From assembly GCA_016287385.1 (NCBI GenBank), contig JAEEWM010000017.1, forward strand, positions 148,607-212,606: a stretch of DNA of 64,000 bases. Direction: 5' to 3'. Position 1 is the first letter of the stretch, and each line of letters starts with the position of its first letter. Under the pieces are notes generated by a model that saw only the letters and a list, made by a program, of their open reading frames with translations, had not been told where the DNA came from and made no database searches. A program made the position numbers and the translations under genes. Of this stretch, positions 17,584 through 26,996 are shown one piece after another. Origin of the DNA: Clostridiaceae bacterium (GTDB taxonomy: Bacteria; Bacillota; Clostridia; Oscillospirales; Acutalibacteraceae).

Positions 17584-18678
17584 TTATTTTTTCTTTTTTT
17601 CATTCAGATCCACCGAACGGTAAAGCGCATACTTTGCCGCGTCGGAAGCATATTTATCATAACCGCTCAGTATTTCCTCTATTTCGGAAATGTTGACATT
17701 CATATCAATCAGCGCGGTGGCGGCGGTTTGCCGCACCCACCATTCGTTGTCCTTCATTGCCTCCTTGATACCGTTTACGGCACCGGGTGTTCCGAGTCTT
17801 TCAAGTCCCCTTATCGCCGCGGAACGCACAATCCAGACCTTATCCTTTGCCGCGGTCAGAAGCAAATGCTCGTATTCCGGCTTTGCAAAATAACCGATGG
17901 CTTTAACGCAGGCGACCCGCATCTCCTTGTTTTTGCTTGTTGTTCCGTCAATATACATCGGTTCAAATTCGGAAATCTTATAATGCGCTATCGCCTTTAT
18001 AACAACCGTTTTCATATATTCGCCGCATTTTTCAAAAACCGCTTTGGCGAGCTCGTAACGGCTTAAACTGAAATCGTCAAAAAGCTCGTTTACGATTCGG
18101 CAGGAATAATTCCTGTCATTCTCGATTCTTACGATAAACTCCGCGACGCCCTCGGTATAACCGAGCCGTGCCAAGGCCATCGCGGCATGGTACGCGGTCT
18201 CTCTGTTTTTGGATTTTGAGAGCTCATAAATATCTTTCAGGTAATCATATGCGTCGAAATCGGCAAGACGGCGGCAGGCGTATCCTATTTTGTACTTATC
18301 CTGCTGCCTGACAATTTCACCGCACAGACCGACGGGATTAAGCGCCTCATAAATTTTATCGATGATTTCCGACTTGTTTTCAAGTGTTTTTTCATCACCG
18401 AATTCATCCCAGTAGCAGAGCTGAGAATTTATGATTTCAAACATTTTAATGTCGTCGCCCATCAGCTTTTTAAGCTCCTGAGTCTCTTTTTCACGGCATT
18501 TTTCCGTAGGCCCGTAAAGAATGCCCTCAATCATACAATTACATTTTTTGGCGGCGTCAAGATACAGATTGGAGTCATCCTCCTGCCGTTTTGCAAGCAG
18601 TGCGAGCCATAAATATTCAAATCCCAGCAAAAAGAGGCACAAAATAATACAGAGTATCGCAACAAGTTCGGCTTGCAT
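17584..18678 (-). CDS. Membrane-anchored HEAT-repeat protein
   Basis: A 364-residue protein with one N-terminal membrane helix (AELVAILCIILCLFLLGFEY) and a helical cytosolic part. The second half has repeated units such as MRVACVKAIGYFAKPEYEHL, VWIVRSAAIRGLERLGTPGA and WWVRQTAATALIDM, the pattern of HEAT/PBS-lyase repeats used for protein-protein contact. I place the start at the ATG at 18678 because GGAGG stands eight bases upstream; a TTG 21 bases earlier overlaps that box. It lies between the large exoprotein and the GT2 and probably acts as a scaffold or regulator of the synthase. Its precise role is unknown. Confidence 0.75.
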   Translation of the reverse strand: MQAELVAILCIILCLFLLGFEYLWLALLAKRQEDDSNLYLDAAKKCNCMIEGILYGPTEKCREKETQELKKLMGDDIKMFEIINSQLCYWDEFGDEKTLENKSEIIDKIYEALNPVGLCGEIVRQQDKYKIGYACRRLADFDAYDYLKDIYELSKSKNRETAYHAAMALARLGYTEGVAEFIVRIENDRNYSCRIVNELFDDFSLSRYELAKAVFEKCGEYMKTVVIKAIAHYKISEFEPMYIDGTTSKNKEMRVACVKAIGYFAKPEYEHLLLTAAKDKVWIVRSAAIRGLERLGTPGAVNGIKEAMKDNEWWVRQTAATALIDMNVNISEIEEILSGYDKYASDAAKYALYRSVDLNEKKKK

Positions 18679-18702
18679 TATTTTTACCTCCTTTTTCAAA
18701 AA

Positions 18703-21700
18703 TCACTTTATCGCACTGAAGTATTTTTTTATAAGAGTATAACTCTCTTTTTCGCGCATTTTGTAATTAACCGTCTCCCAGGTGCTCCATTTGAATGTTT
18801 TATAAGACGGCTCCTGCTTTGTTTCCGGGAACAAATAAAGCTGGTCCTTCGTCGCTTTATCGGCAATCATAACAGAAACAATAGCGCCGTTGGTGCTGAC
18901 GGTTTTTGTCTGTTTTCCGATCGGTCCTTCGTTATTGATAACGATTTTATTGGAGGGATCGGTAACGTTAAGCCACGTCCACGGAATCCTTATATAAATT
19001 GTAGAACCGGTTTGATAAAACTGATTATCGCCGGAAGAAAATCCTCCGTATTTCAGTTTTGAAACAAGGTTATAATCACCCGAATAGTTTTCCTTTGTCA
19101 CATACTGCCCTTTTCCGCGATCATATCCGGCGATAACATAAATCCCCGCCGACTGCTTACCGTCAAACCGAATAGTGTATTCCATTCCGGAAAGCGACGT
19201 CGGAGTATAGTCCTTTGAATAGTAGTATTCACCGTCGTTACGCTGATAGGTGTCAATACCGATAAACAAACGCTCCGTCTGATAATCAATATCATAAAGC
19301 AACTGTGCCGTAATGTAGAAATATCCCTCGTTTGCCGAAAGGGAGAGCATACGCACTCTGTCATCATCGGTCATATTGATTCCGACATTTTCGGGCATTT
19401 TCGGGTCGAGCGCAACAAATCCCGTTGTTTGGGCCGGGTCCGCCACGTTTTGCCACATGCAGTTGTTTTCAATAGGCGTCGTAAACGGATACATTTCGCT
19501 TGAAACCGCCGACCAGTCATCGTTGAGATCGGACGCCACCGCACACAACGCGCCGACTTTATTGGCTGTCCTCAAAACAGATACGATTTGCTGACCCTGA
19601 TACTTTTCAGTCATAGGCGCCAGACTCTCCATACCGCAGGTGGAGGAAAAACCTATTCCATCAATCATCAGTTTACTGTCGGCGCCCTTGCTTAGAGCGG
19701 TAAAAGCCGATTCATAGGCGTTGGCCGCATTGGGGAATTTATCCTTATTTGAACTGATTACATTTTTAACACTATCAAAAGAAACGGATAAGAATGAATA
19801 GTGTTCAAGACAACTGTCGTCCTTAATCACATCGTCGAGCGCAAAGGCGTTTTCCGTATCAAAGCCGGTACCCTTTACACTTCCGGCATCAACGCCGATA
19901 CCGATGGGAACGCTTTTTTTGTATGTGGTTTTTGAATAATTCTGAATCCTGTCGTAAACGAACGCACAAAGTCCCGTAGTGCCTTTTCCTTCGGCATATT
20001 TGCCGTCGTAGGTAAGCTTGCCGCCGGTATTGCCGTCAAATGTGATCGCCGCGACATAATCGGAAACATCGATAAAGTATTTGGCTTCGCTTTTTTCGGC
20101 TTCGCCGAAATCGATTGTTCCGTTCCCGTGCAAAGCATCCAGCACGGATTCGATTTTTTTCAGCCAGTCGGCTTCGGTAGGCGCCTTCGGCGCCGCTATA
20201 TTCTGGATGATATAAAGCGGTGTGGCATCGCTGCCCGAATTATGAGAAAAGACGGCGCGGTAGAATTCCGGCGGCAGGATATCCTTTGCGTAAATGCAAT
20301 CGGCTCCCATATTAACCGCTTCCTCAACAAGCTGCTCAAAGTAGACGTAGTTTCTTGAAAGCGTGTTTTTGCCGGGCTCGGTTCCGTTGATACTTACCGT
20401 ATTCATTCTGAGCTTTTTCCACTTGTCGTCGGTTTCGATCTGAAATTCGTTGCCGTTAAGCCTGATATTCCGTTTTTCCGAATCTGAACTCGCCTTACCG
20501 CCCTTGCCTTTCAGCGTCGCTTTAGGTTCGATTTCCGACATTATTTTCCCCATAAAAGGAGTATAAAAGCTCCAGAAAAAGTTGGATGTATCGCCTTGCC
20601 GGTCAAAAGAAATCGATTTGTAAACCGATTCGGCAAACAAATAGCGGTTGAATTTTTTACGCCCCACAACATCGTTGAAGTCACCGGCAAAATAATATAC
20701 GGGCGACTTCCCCTCGGTCTTTTTTCTGGTTGCGGCGCAAAAGACGGGGCTTTTGAGAACGCCTTTAAGCTTTTCCATACCCGTCGCGTTTACATCAAAC
20801 TCAAAATTCGCAAGTACCTCGCAGTCGCCCATGGGTTCAACGATTTCAAACCAGTTGTAAAAGTTTGTTTTACCGCAATGCTTGAATTCTTTTTTGAATT
20901 CGGGAGCGATGTAAACCTTTAAAAGGTTCTTGGATTCAAAATCCGTTTTTTGCTCTAACACGATAATTTTTTCGGCTGAGACAAGAAGAACTCCGGGGCC
21001 GGAAAACTGCCACTCAACGCCTTCCTGCTGTTCGTACATCGGAGGCGCCCAATCGGGAACATCGGTGAAATCCTGAAGATCAACTATATATCTTCCCGCC
21101 CAACCGCTCGGCTTTACGCCGCACATTGAAGAAAGCTGCGAATAAACCGAATCGTCGGATCCGGAGTTGAATATTCCAAGCTCCGCTATGACAGTGGCGT
21201 TGCTTTCGTACGCATACGATATAACAGACATATCGTCAACCGTGATTCCGGGATTTCGTGCGGTTGAATCGTTAAAATAGCCGTAAGTATCGTCTACTGC
21301 GCCGTAGACATCCGATACGTACATTAAATCCGGCGTGAAATCCAGTTCCGATAAATACCGTTCCGAATCTATCTGCCCCTCCGAATTCAACATAGGGCCG
21401 AAATAATCGCTTTCGGCTTTATAATACTTGCCGTCCGGCTTAACGTATTTATGATGTTCGAGCAGCCAGTAAAACCCCTGATGCTTCCGGTAAATGGCAT
21501 TTGCTTCAATATCGTTGTCATCGCTGGCAATCAGAACGGTCTTATCGAGAACGGCAATATTTATCGCCTTTTTCGGCTTTATCTGCCAACCGAGAAGCAA
21601 AACAATCATTACGGTGAATATTATTCCCGGGATTAAAAAATACCACGGTACTTTTTTGTGCTTTTTAATCTTCTTAAGATCATTATTCGTCTTTTCATCC

Positions 21701-21777
21701 CGTTTTGCAGGGTCAAAACGAATCTCCGCGTCTGCCGCCGTATTCTCGGAATTGCCGGCTTTTATATCGTTATTCAT
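18703..21777 (-). CDS. Large membrane-anchored exoprotein with a degenerate glycosidase-like domain
   Basis: A 1024-residue protein. After about 50 charged residues there is one membrane helix (VPWYFLIPGIIFTVMIVLLL) and then an extracellular part of more than 900 residues. The C-terminal 600 residues are related to the two glycosidase-like neighbours, but the segments that carry their glutamates read VAAITFDGNTGG and KLMIDGIGFSSTCG here, so both candidate catalytic residues are replaced. A beta-rich module ends the protein. The N-terminal 350 extracellular residues are unrecognised. The ATG at 21777 overlaps the HD-GYP stop (ATGA) and has a GAGGAG box. It may bind or guide the polymer rather than cut it. 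Confidence 0.65.
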   Translation of the reverse strand: MNNDIKAGNSENTAADAEIRFDPAKRDEKTNNDLKKIKKHKKVPWYFLIPGIIFTVMIVLLLGWQIKPKKAINIAVLDKTVLIASDDNDIEANAIYRKHQGFYWLLEHHKYVKPDGKYYKAESDYFGPMLNSEGQIDSERYLSELDFTPDLMYVSDVYGAVDDTYGYFNDSTARNPGITVDDMSVISYAYESNATVIAELGIFNSGSDDSVYSQLSSMCGVKPSGWAGRYIVDLQDFTDVPDWAPPMYEQQEGVEWQFSGPGVLLVSAEKIIVLEQKTDFESKNLLKVYIAPEFKKEFKHCGKTNFYNWFEIVEPMGDCEVLANFEFDVNATGMEKLKGVLKSPVFCAATRKKTEGKSPVYYFAGDFNDVVGRKKFNRYLFAESVYKSISFDRQGDTSNFFWSFYTPFMGKIMSEIEPKATLKGKGGKASSDSEKRNIRLNGNEFQIETDDKWKKLRMNTVSINGTEPGKNTLSRNYVYFEQLVEEAVNMGADCIYAKDILPPEFYRAVFSHNSGSDATPLYIIQNIAAPKAPTEADWLKKIESVLDALHGNGTIDFGEAEKSEAKYFIDVSDYVAAITFDGNTGGKLTYDGKYAEGKGTTGLCAFVYDRIQNYSKTTYKKSVPIGIGVDAGSVKGTGFDTENAFALDDVIKDDSCLEHYSFLSVSFDSVKNVISSNKDKFPNAANAYESAFTALSKGADSKLMIDGIGFSSTCGMESLAPMTEKYQGQQIVSVLRTANKVGALCAVASDLNDDWSAVSSEMYPFTTPIENNCMWQNVADPAQTTGFVALDPKMPENVGINMTDDDRVRMLSLSANEGYFYITAQLLYDIDYQTERLFIGIDTYQRNDGEYYYSKDYTPTSLSGMEYTIRFDGKQSAGIYVIAGYDRGKGQYVTKENYSGDYNLVSKLKYGGFSSGDNQFYQTGSTIYIRIPWTWLNVTDPSNKIVINNEGPIGKQTKTVSTNGAIVSVMIADKATKDQLYLFPETKQEPSYKTFKWSTWETVNYKMREKESYTLIKKYFSAIK

Positions 21778-24008
21778 TGATCTTTCTCCTCGACATGTTT
21801 CCTGACCTTGTCCTCGCACTCGTGCAAAGCGGCTATAATTTCAGGATCAAACATTGTTCCGCTTTGCTGATCCACATAAAACATTACCGCATCAAACGCC
21901 CACGCTTCCTTGTACGACCGCTTCGAGGTCAACGCGTCAATACAGTCGGCAACCGATACGACGCGGGCAAAACGGTTAATATCCTCACCCTTGATTTTGT
22001 TGTTGCCTGTTCCGTCGTATCTCTCGTGATGATCCTTCGCTATCAGAGCCGCCTGTTTAAGGAAATCACTGTCGAAGACAGACAGTATGGTATATCCGAA
22101 ATCGGTATGCATATTGATGATTTTTCTCTCGCTCTCGCTAAGAAGCCCCGCCTTGGTCGTGATCTCGAACGGAATGGCGATTTTGCCGATATCGTGAAGC
22201 ATGGAGGCCTTTGAAACGGTATCGCATACATCTTCGGGATAACCGAGGGTTTCAAGTAAGGTTTTTGTGATATATTCAACGGAAGCAAGGTGGTCCGGAT
22301 TGTTGCCGGCGCTTATCTCCGTTTTTTGCGCGAGGTTTGTGAATATATCTTTTTCGAGATTGTCGTAATCGTCAGTATCGGAAAACCTCGCAAGCACTAA
22401 AATCGCGCAACTGTATAATGTGGTGATGACACTTATAAAGAAAGAATCAAGACCGTCGGTTATATTTTCAAAATGAAGTATCGAATACAAATCGTCCTGT
22501 TTGAAAAATACAAGATCAAAATAGGTTTCACAAAACAGACAGTTATTCTGCTCGGTATTGCATCTTGTTTCAATAACGCGGTAATTTACACTGCCTATTG
22601 TATCTTTACTGTATATTTCATTATACTTTTCGCCGTCTTTTTTTGCAATCACAAATGAGAAATCTTCGTCCTCAAATTGTTTTGACATATGTTCGCACAG
22701 ATCGCAGAGTCCGTCAGCCAGCGCTTTGTACACTTCGGTTTCAGAATGCATCTGCGCGATGCCGCGCATTAAATCCGCCACTTTATTTACGCAGATTCTG
22801 TAATGCTCTATTTTCTCCTGAACATCGTCAGACTGATAGGAAAATTCCTTGACTATCAGGATAAAGAGCATAAAGCAAAGAAATACGAAACCGCCTATCA
22901 GCTTGCAGAACGCAAAACCGCTTCTGAATTTCAGAATCTGGAACATCGCGGTCCCGAGCACGTTTGACATCAGGAGAAGAACAAGCATTGAGAATATGCT
23001 TCTCGCGTATTGAATACGCCTGTTGAACATTTTGTGATTTTCGATAAGCAACAATACAAGGGTGACAATACAAAACGCGGAAGAAACAAAATGCAAAGCG
23101 CGAAGCAGCACCGGCTGATTAACAAAGCAGGTGGCTACGATAAGAAACGTTGACAGAAGCAGCAGTACATTTATTCTTTTATTGTTTACAGACAGAACAT
23201 TTATGGCAACAACCGAAAAAAGAATAACAAGCAGGTTTTCCACAGAAACGGAAACATTGTAAAACAGAGGAATATTGATAAAATACGTATACCGCGTTAA
23301 AGCAACAATAAGTACCGTTACGGCATAAAACAAAGATAAAACGGCGGTCAGGAAAAATTTGGTGCTGCGGTGCTTTATATACCTTAAATATATAAATACG
23401 GCAAAAAAAGCAACGGATATTACAATAAGTGCGAAACAAAACACCATCCCTCCGCCGAGAACAAATCCGGGATGGCTCGTGTTTTTGCCTATTGAAACCG
23501 TAACATCCGCCGAAAAAGGAAGACGTACGGAAATCGCCACACTCACCTCAGACACGGATGCCGGTATAGTGACGGCGTTATACGCGTTGCCTACATATTG
23601 AAAGTCGGAATAATGATTGTCATATACGGTTTCACCGTTTATCACAACTTTGACCGGAGCGTAATCGGTATTGATAACGAGCGTGCGTTCCTTATCGCTT
23701 GCGGAAATATTCGAGCGCATATGAAGGTACTTGCCGATTTTTTCCTTCGGTATCGGGCTTAACGGTGTTGCCGAATTCAAATTGCCGTGAAAATCCTCCT
23801 CCGCCTTGTTGGAATAAATATAATCCCATGTGTTAAGCACCTTTGCGGATGAAAACCTGTTGTTTGAATAGGTAAACAAAAAATTAAGCGTAAGAATGAC
23901 AACAAGCATAATCAGCGGGATTTCGATTAACGTGAGCAGCTCGGCGTTCTTGCCGAGCTTTTTATTCCAATCTTTAATTTTCTCAAAAACGGAATGGAGT
24001 TTTTTCAT
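21774..24008 (-). CDS. Membrane sensor with HD-GYP-like domain (degenerate GYP)
   Basis: A 744-residue protein. It has an N-terminal helix, an extracellular beta-domain of about 130 residues, seven or eight membrane helices (residues about 185-405), a GAF-like linker, and a C-terminal HD domain with MLHDIGKIAIP and HHERYDGTGNNKIKGEDI. The HD metal residues and the helix CIDALTSKRSYK are conserved, but where active c-di-GMP phosphodiesterases have GYP this protein has GNN. It may therefore bind c-di-GMP without cutting it, or cut poorly. The architecture resembles 7TMR-DISM receptors. It is the third gene of the exopolysaccharide operon and is coupled to the next gene by a four-base overlap. 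Confidence 0.8.
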   Translation of the reverse strand: MKKLHSVFEKIKDWNKKLGKNAELLTLIEIPLIMLVVILTLNFLFTYSNNRFSSAKVLNTWDYIYSNKAEEDFHGNLNSATPLSPIPKEKIGKYLHMRSNISASDKERTLVINTDYAPVKVVINGETVYDNHYSDFQYVGNAYNAVTIPASVSEVSVAISVRLPFSADVTVSIGKNTSHPGFVLGGGMVFCFALIVISVAFFAVFIYLRYIKHRSTKFFLTAVLSLFYAVTVLIVALTRYTYFINIPLFYNVSVSVENLLVILFSVVAINVLSVNNKRINVLLLLSTFLIVATCFVNQPVLLRALHFVSSAFCIVTLVLLLIENHKMFNRRIQYARSIFSMLVLLLMSNVLGTAMFQILKFRSGFAFCKLIGGFVFLCFMLFILIVKEFSYQSDDVQEKIEHYRICVNKVADLMRGIAQMHSETEVYKALADGLCDLCEHMSKQFEDEDFSFVIAKKDGEKYNEIYSKDTIGSVNYRVIETRCNTEQNNCLFCETYFDLVFFKQDDLYSILHFENITDGLDSFFISVITTLYSCAILVLARFSDTDDYDNLEKDIFTNLAQKTEISAGNNPDHLASVEYITKTLLETLGYPEDVCDTVSKASMLHDIGKIAIPFEITTKAGLLSESERKIINMHTDFGYTILSVFDSDFLKQAALIAKDHHERYDGTGNNKIKGEDINRFARVVSVADCIDALTSKRSYKEAWAFDAVMFYVDQQSGTMFDPEIIAALHECEDKVRKHVEEKDQ

Positions 24009-24022
24009 TTAACTAACGCACC

Positions 24023-24223
24023 TTAAAAATGGGAATACTTATCTAACAGTTTCTTAACGTCATTAACGCTGGTAACGGTGGAATTCATCGATCCGGCATT
24101 TTTTTCTTTGTACTGTTTCAGCACTTTATCGAGAATATCGTATGCTTTTATCACTTTCGCGAGGATATCCTTTAATTCCCCGTTTTCACGCTCTAATTCT
24201 TCATAAGTCGGTTTGTTCTCCAC
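24023..24223 (-). CDS. Small coiled-coil protein
   Basis: A 66-residue protein starting at a GTG with AAGGAG six bases upstream. The N-terminal half (PTYEELERENGELKDILAKV) is strongly heptad-patterned and suggests a coiled coil; no membrane segment is seen. It lies 14 bases before the HD-GYP gene and 13 bases after the lipoprotein gene, so it is part of the same operon. I do not recognise a family; a small adaptor for a partner in the operon is possible. Confidence 0.6.
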   Translation of the reverse strand: MENKPTYEELERENGELKDILAKVIKAYDILDKVLKQYKEKNAGSMNSTVTSVNDVKKLLDKYSHF

Positions 24224-24236
24224 AATATACTCCTTA

Positions 24237-24881
24237 CTAATTCGACGACGTCATCTTCATTATGACTATCTGTCCGTCGTTATCGCGAACGGTAAGCACC
24301 GTCTTGCCCAATATCTCGCTCTCGGTAGAATCGGTGTAAAACGTTGTATACGCCCTGTATGTGTTGGAACCTTGTATATCAAGTGAAACGTCGTAAAAAA
24401 TCTCCGTTTCGTAAGGCGGTTCCCACATCTCAAAGCACTTTTTCGACGCATTGTACAGGTCGGATTTGGTGATATCCGTTTTAACCTCGCCGAAATCTTT
24501 TTTGATTCTCGCCCTCAGACCGTCCTCCGATACCTTGCGCAGTTTATTGCCGGAAGTCGGAATATCAATCAGATTATCATAAAACAGATGGCAAAAAGAG
24601 TATTGCACCAAAGCGTTAACCGCTATATCGTCCGGCGAATTAAACTTCTTCTGCGCCAAAAGAAACCGAAGCTCATAGCTTCTCATCGCGAGGTCGTCCC
24701 CTTTGATATAATCCGGTATGGTCTGCTCCTTTGAATCGGTCTCTCCGGACTGCTCGGAACTGCCGCCGACGACCGGGCTTTTGTTACCGCAGCCGCAAAA
24801 ACAGCAAATCAGTACGGCGGTAAGGATACTTAAAGCAACTATCCTGATGTATTTTTTTGATCTTACACTGTACAAATACAC
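24237..24881 (-). CDS. Small exported lipoprotein
   Basis: A 214-residue protein with a basic N-terminus, a hydrophobic stretch (IVALSILTAVLICCFCGCGN) that ends in a lipobox-like FCGC, a Gly/Ser-rich linker and a folded domain of about 150 residues with a beta-sheet tail (GKTVLTVRDNDGQIVIMKM). The tail looks like a SnoaL/NTF2-like or DUF4829-type fold, but I cannot assign it. The start is a GTG with AGGGGGA upstream. It appears to be the first gene of the exopolysaccharide operon, after a terminator at 24922-24947. No clear promoter was found in the 40 bases in between. Confidence 0.6.
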   Translation of the reverse strand: MYLYSVRSKKYIRIVALSILTAVLICCFCGCGNKSPVVGGSSEQSGETDSKEQTIPDYIKGDDLAMRSYELRFLLAQKKFNSPDDIAVNALVQYSFCHLFYDNLIDIPTSGNKLRKVSEDGLRARIKKDFGEVKTDITKSDLYNASKKCFEMWEPPYETEIFYDVSLDIQGSNTYRAYTTFYTDSTESEILGKTVLTVRDNDGQIVIMKMTSSN

Positions 24882-24921
24882 CGTCTATCCCCCTTTGTTA
24901 CTCTGTTTTTCAAACGCAAAA

Positions 24922-24947
24922 GACTGCACAGATAAAAATGTGCAGTC
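24922..24947 (-). terminator. Terminator after the coiled-coil gene
   Basis: Nine-base-pair perfect stem (arms 24922-24930 and 24939-24947) with an AT-rich loop, followed on the minus strand by TTTTGCGTTT. It separates the 25006-25620 gene from the exopolysaccharide operon, and readthrough would link them. Confidence 0.7.
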
Positions 24948-25005
24948 GACTTACTAAACATATCGTTTCAATTATTCTATCAAACCAGCGGGACGCCGAC
25001 ATTAT

Positions 25006-25620
25006 CTAATCGTTCTGTGTCAGAGCTTCTGCCAAAAGTTTACTTCTTTCTTCAAATGATAATCTGCTTTTCCTGCCGAATCTTGAATAATCGGAAGCGC
25101 GCTCGATAACCTCTTTGGTTATTCTTTTCGGTTTCCCCGCAGAAACCGCGGGTACTGTTTTTAAGACCTCCGCCTTACCGGCAATTTCATCTGCGCCGGC
25201 GGCAGGCACGATATCGGCAACATCCGCGCCGTCCTTATTCTCATCCGCGGTTCCGGGATTCGCCACGGCACGAACGTTTACTATTTCTTCACGGATAAGC
25301 TCGTGGTCTTTTAAGACGTCGCCGATTTCACTTATAATTCCGATAAGCCGGCGGTCTAAGCCCTTAAGCATCTGCTTTGTGACATCGGCGGAATGCTGAT
25401 TTGATTCGGGCGCGTCCCTATAAATCTCATCAATTTTCTGAAACGCCGCCAGGCTTTCGGAAATATCTCTTTTCAGTTCAACATTTTCGGCGTTGAGCTC
25501 CGCCACCCGCTTTTCCAATTCGGAAATTCTTACGGCAGTATTCTCAACCTCGTTTTGTAACCATGTGTTTTCTTTTTCGGAAGCATCCGGTTTCACTTGA
25601 ATTCCGTCAACAGTTCCCAT
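25006..25620 (-). CDS. Coiled-coil protein of unknown function
   Basis: A 204-residue soluble protein. Residues about 20-110 have long heptads (ISELEKRVAELNAENVELKR) that predict a coiled coil; an Ala/Pro/Val-rich linker follows, and the basic C-terminus (KPKRITKEVIERASDYSRFG, then KSRLSFEERSKLLAEAL) may bind nucleic acid or a partner. No family recognised. It is 74 bases downstream of the riboswitch-controlled secreted protein with only a weak 6-bp hairpin between, so it is probably on the same c-di-GMP-controlled transcript. Confidence 0.6.
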   Translation of the reverse strand: MGTVDGIQVKPDASEKENTWLQNEVENTAVRISELEKRVAELNAENVELKRDISESLAAFQKIDEIYRDAPESNQHSADVTKQMLKGLDRRLIGIISEIGDVLKDHELIREEIVNVRAVANPGTADENKDGADVADIVPAAGADEIAGKAEVLKTVPAVSAGKPKRITKEVIERASDYSRFGRKSRLSFEERSKLLAEALTQND

Positions 25621-25694
25621 TTGCTTTTCACCCCGCCGAAAACCGTATTTTCAAAGCCTTCCATACGGATATCCACCGGAGCGTTTTAACCGTA

Positions 25695-26813
25695 TCAGTA
25701 ATTCCAGGTATAATCGTTTACGCTTGTTAAAAGCTCGCTTTCATACACACCCTCGCCGCTGTTGTTGGAAACAAGGATATCGGCGCTTTCCGCAAACTGA
25801 TAGTTAATGTAAGCTTTGCAGGTAACGGTTGTGCCGAGCGGAAGGTTGACCGAAAGGCTCTCGACCGGTGTGCTCAACACATTGTCGATTCCGGTCTGCT
25901 TGTTATAATCGCCTTTTGCAAAGTGGAAACGGTAAGCCATAAAGAAGTTGTTAACATCGGTTTCAAGATGGGAATCCGAAGCGTCGCAATTAACGATTAT
26001 CATTTTGGCTTCGTTATCTATAATGTCAATACCTTTTACGGTATAACGGTCGGGATCAGCCGCCGCTGCCGCTTTAAGCTCTAAAAACTCTTTGTTGTGT
26101 ACCGCTTTCATTCTGTAAACAACAGTACCGCAGATTCCGTTGCCGTTTTCATCGTAGATTCCGTTTTCCCAGTTAACCGTGCACATCTGGAAAAGATATT
26201 CCTTGCCGACTTCGATTTCTTTCATTTCGCCGCCGTAATATACGGAACCGTCTTCAAACTTGACCGCCATTTTCCTCGGCGCGTCAATTCTGATGGTTGC
26301 GGCTTCACCGGTAACAGTGCCGGCAGCTTCACCGGTAGCAGCACCGGCGGCAGCGCCGCTGTTATTCGTGTTTGCCGAAGCAGCCGCCGAAGCGCTGTCG
26401 GAAGTGCCTTTTACAAAGTGGCTGTAATTGCCGTCAATATAAACCTTCATTACGCCGGCTTCGGACGAAACGGTAACCTTTGCTTTTGAACCGTTTGTGT
26501 TCGGCGTATACTTGATTCCCTCACCTTTAAGAACCTCAAATTTCTTAGTAGCGTTTGCCAAAGACGGATCGGCGTTCTTTGCCTGATCAATGATTTCATC
26601 GTCTGAGCGGGCGTCATCGGCAGGAACCCAAACAAGGGCGCCGGTTGCCTGCTTTACCCAGAAAATGACAGATCCGGTCAGGTCATACTCGCTCGCGCCC
26701 TGCATATGCTCGGAATACTCAATATCCGAATCAGCGTAGGTAACTACACTCATACCGGCCAGCAATGCAACCACCGCGGCAAGAGCAAGCACAATCGAAA
26801 CAACTTTTTTCAT
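25695..26813 (-). CDS. Secreted protein with shared C-terminal domain, c-di-GMP riboswitch controlled
   Basis: A 372-residue secreted protein. A signal peptide (MKKVVSIVLALAAVVALLAG, cleavage after VTYA) is followed by about 110 residues of N-terminal domain, an Ala/Gly/Thr-rich linker, and a C-terminal domain of about 200 residues that starts IRIDAPRKMAVKFEDGSVYY and ends VNDYTWNY. The same domain ends the divergent protein at 27373-29034. The ATG at 26813 is chosen because AGGAG stands eight bases before it and the signal peptide starts there. There is no LPXTG or membrane anchor, so the C-terminal domain may bind the cell-surface polymer. Expression should rise with c-di-GMP. Confidence 0.75.
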   Translation of the reverse strand: MKKVVSIVLALAAVVALLAGMSVVTYADSDIEYSEHMQGASEYDLTGSVIFWVKQATGALVWVPADDARSDDEIIDQAKNADPSLANATKKFEVLKGEGIKYTPNTNGSKAKVTVSSEAGVMKVYIDGNYSHFVKGTSDSASAAASANTNNSGAAAGAATGEAAGTVTGEAATIRIDAPRKMAVKFEDGSVYYGGEMKEIEVGKEYLFQMCTVNWENGIYDENGNGICGTVVYRMKAVHNKEFLELKAAAAADPDRYTVKGIDIIDNEAKMIIVNCDASDSHLETDVNNFFMAYRFHFAKGDYNKQTGIDNVLSTPVESLSVNLPLGTTVTCKAYINYQFAESADILVSNNSGEGVYESELLTSVNDYTWNY

Positions 26814-26844
26814 AACAATAACTCCTTTTTTCATCGCGGTGGAC

Positions 26845-26891
26845 AAAAAAAACAGCCCGCCGCAAAATCAATATGATTTGCAGCCAGACTG
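26845..26891 (-). terminator. Riboswitch expression-platform terminator (left copy)
   Basis: A 17-base arm (26875-26891) pairs imperfectly with 26853-26869 and is followed by eight T on the minus strand. The 5' arm contains the last conserved bases of the aptamer (to 26880), so aptamer folding and terminator exclude each other. Confidence 0.75.
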
Positions 26892-26961
26892 TCATGGTAA
26901 ATACTTTAGACTCTTGAGCTTTCCGTCCCTGCGTTTCCACAGGTTTGGCTTTTAACTTTAT
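26880..26961 (-). promoter_or_regulatory. Class I c-di-GMP riboswitch (GEMM-I), left copy
   Basis: Read on the minus strand, the element has AAAGCCAAACC, a 6-bp stem capped by GAAA, then GGACGGAAAGC, a second irregular stem, and GTCTGGCTGC at the end. These are the core features of the GEMM-I aptamer that binds c-di-GMP. Compared with the right copy, GGC/CGC has become GCC/CGG, as expected if these bases pair. The downstream terminator overlaps the 3' side of the aptamer, so the ligand should act as an ON signal for the secreted protein at 25695-26813. Confidence 0.85.
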
Positions 26962-26967
26962 ATTCAC

Positions 26968-26996
26968 ATTATATTCAACCGTATCGCATTTGTCAA
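26968..26996 (-). promoter_or_regulatory. Promoter before the left riboswitch
   Basis: Consensus TTGACA (26996-26991) and TATAAT (26973-26968) separated by 17 bases on the minus strand; transcription should start about seven bases further on, just before the aptamer. Confidence 0.85.

Noticed and set aside
24023..24223. PAS-linked sensor fragment
   Set aside because: The N-terminus resembles the linker that precedes PAS domains, but the protein ends after 66 residues and has its own start site.
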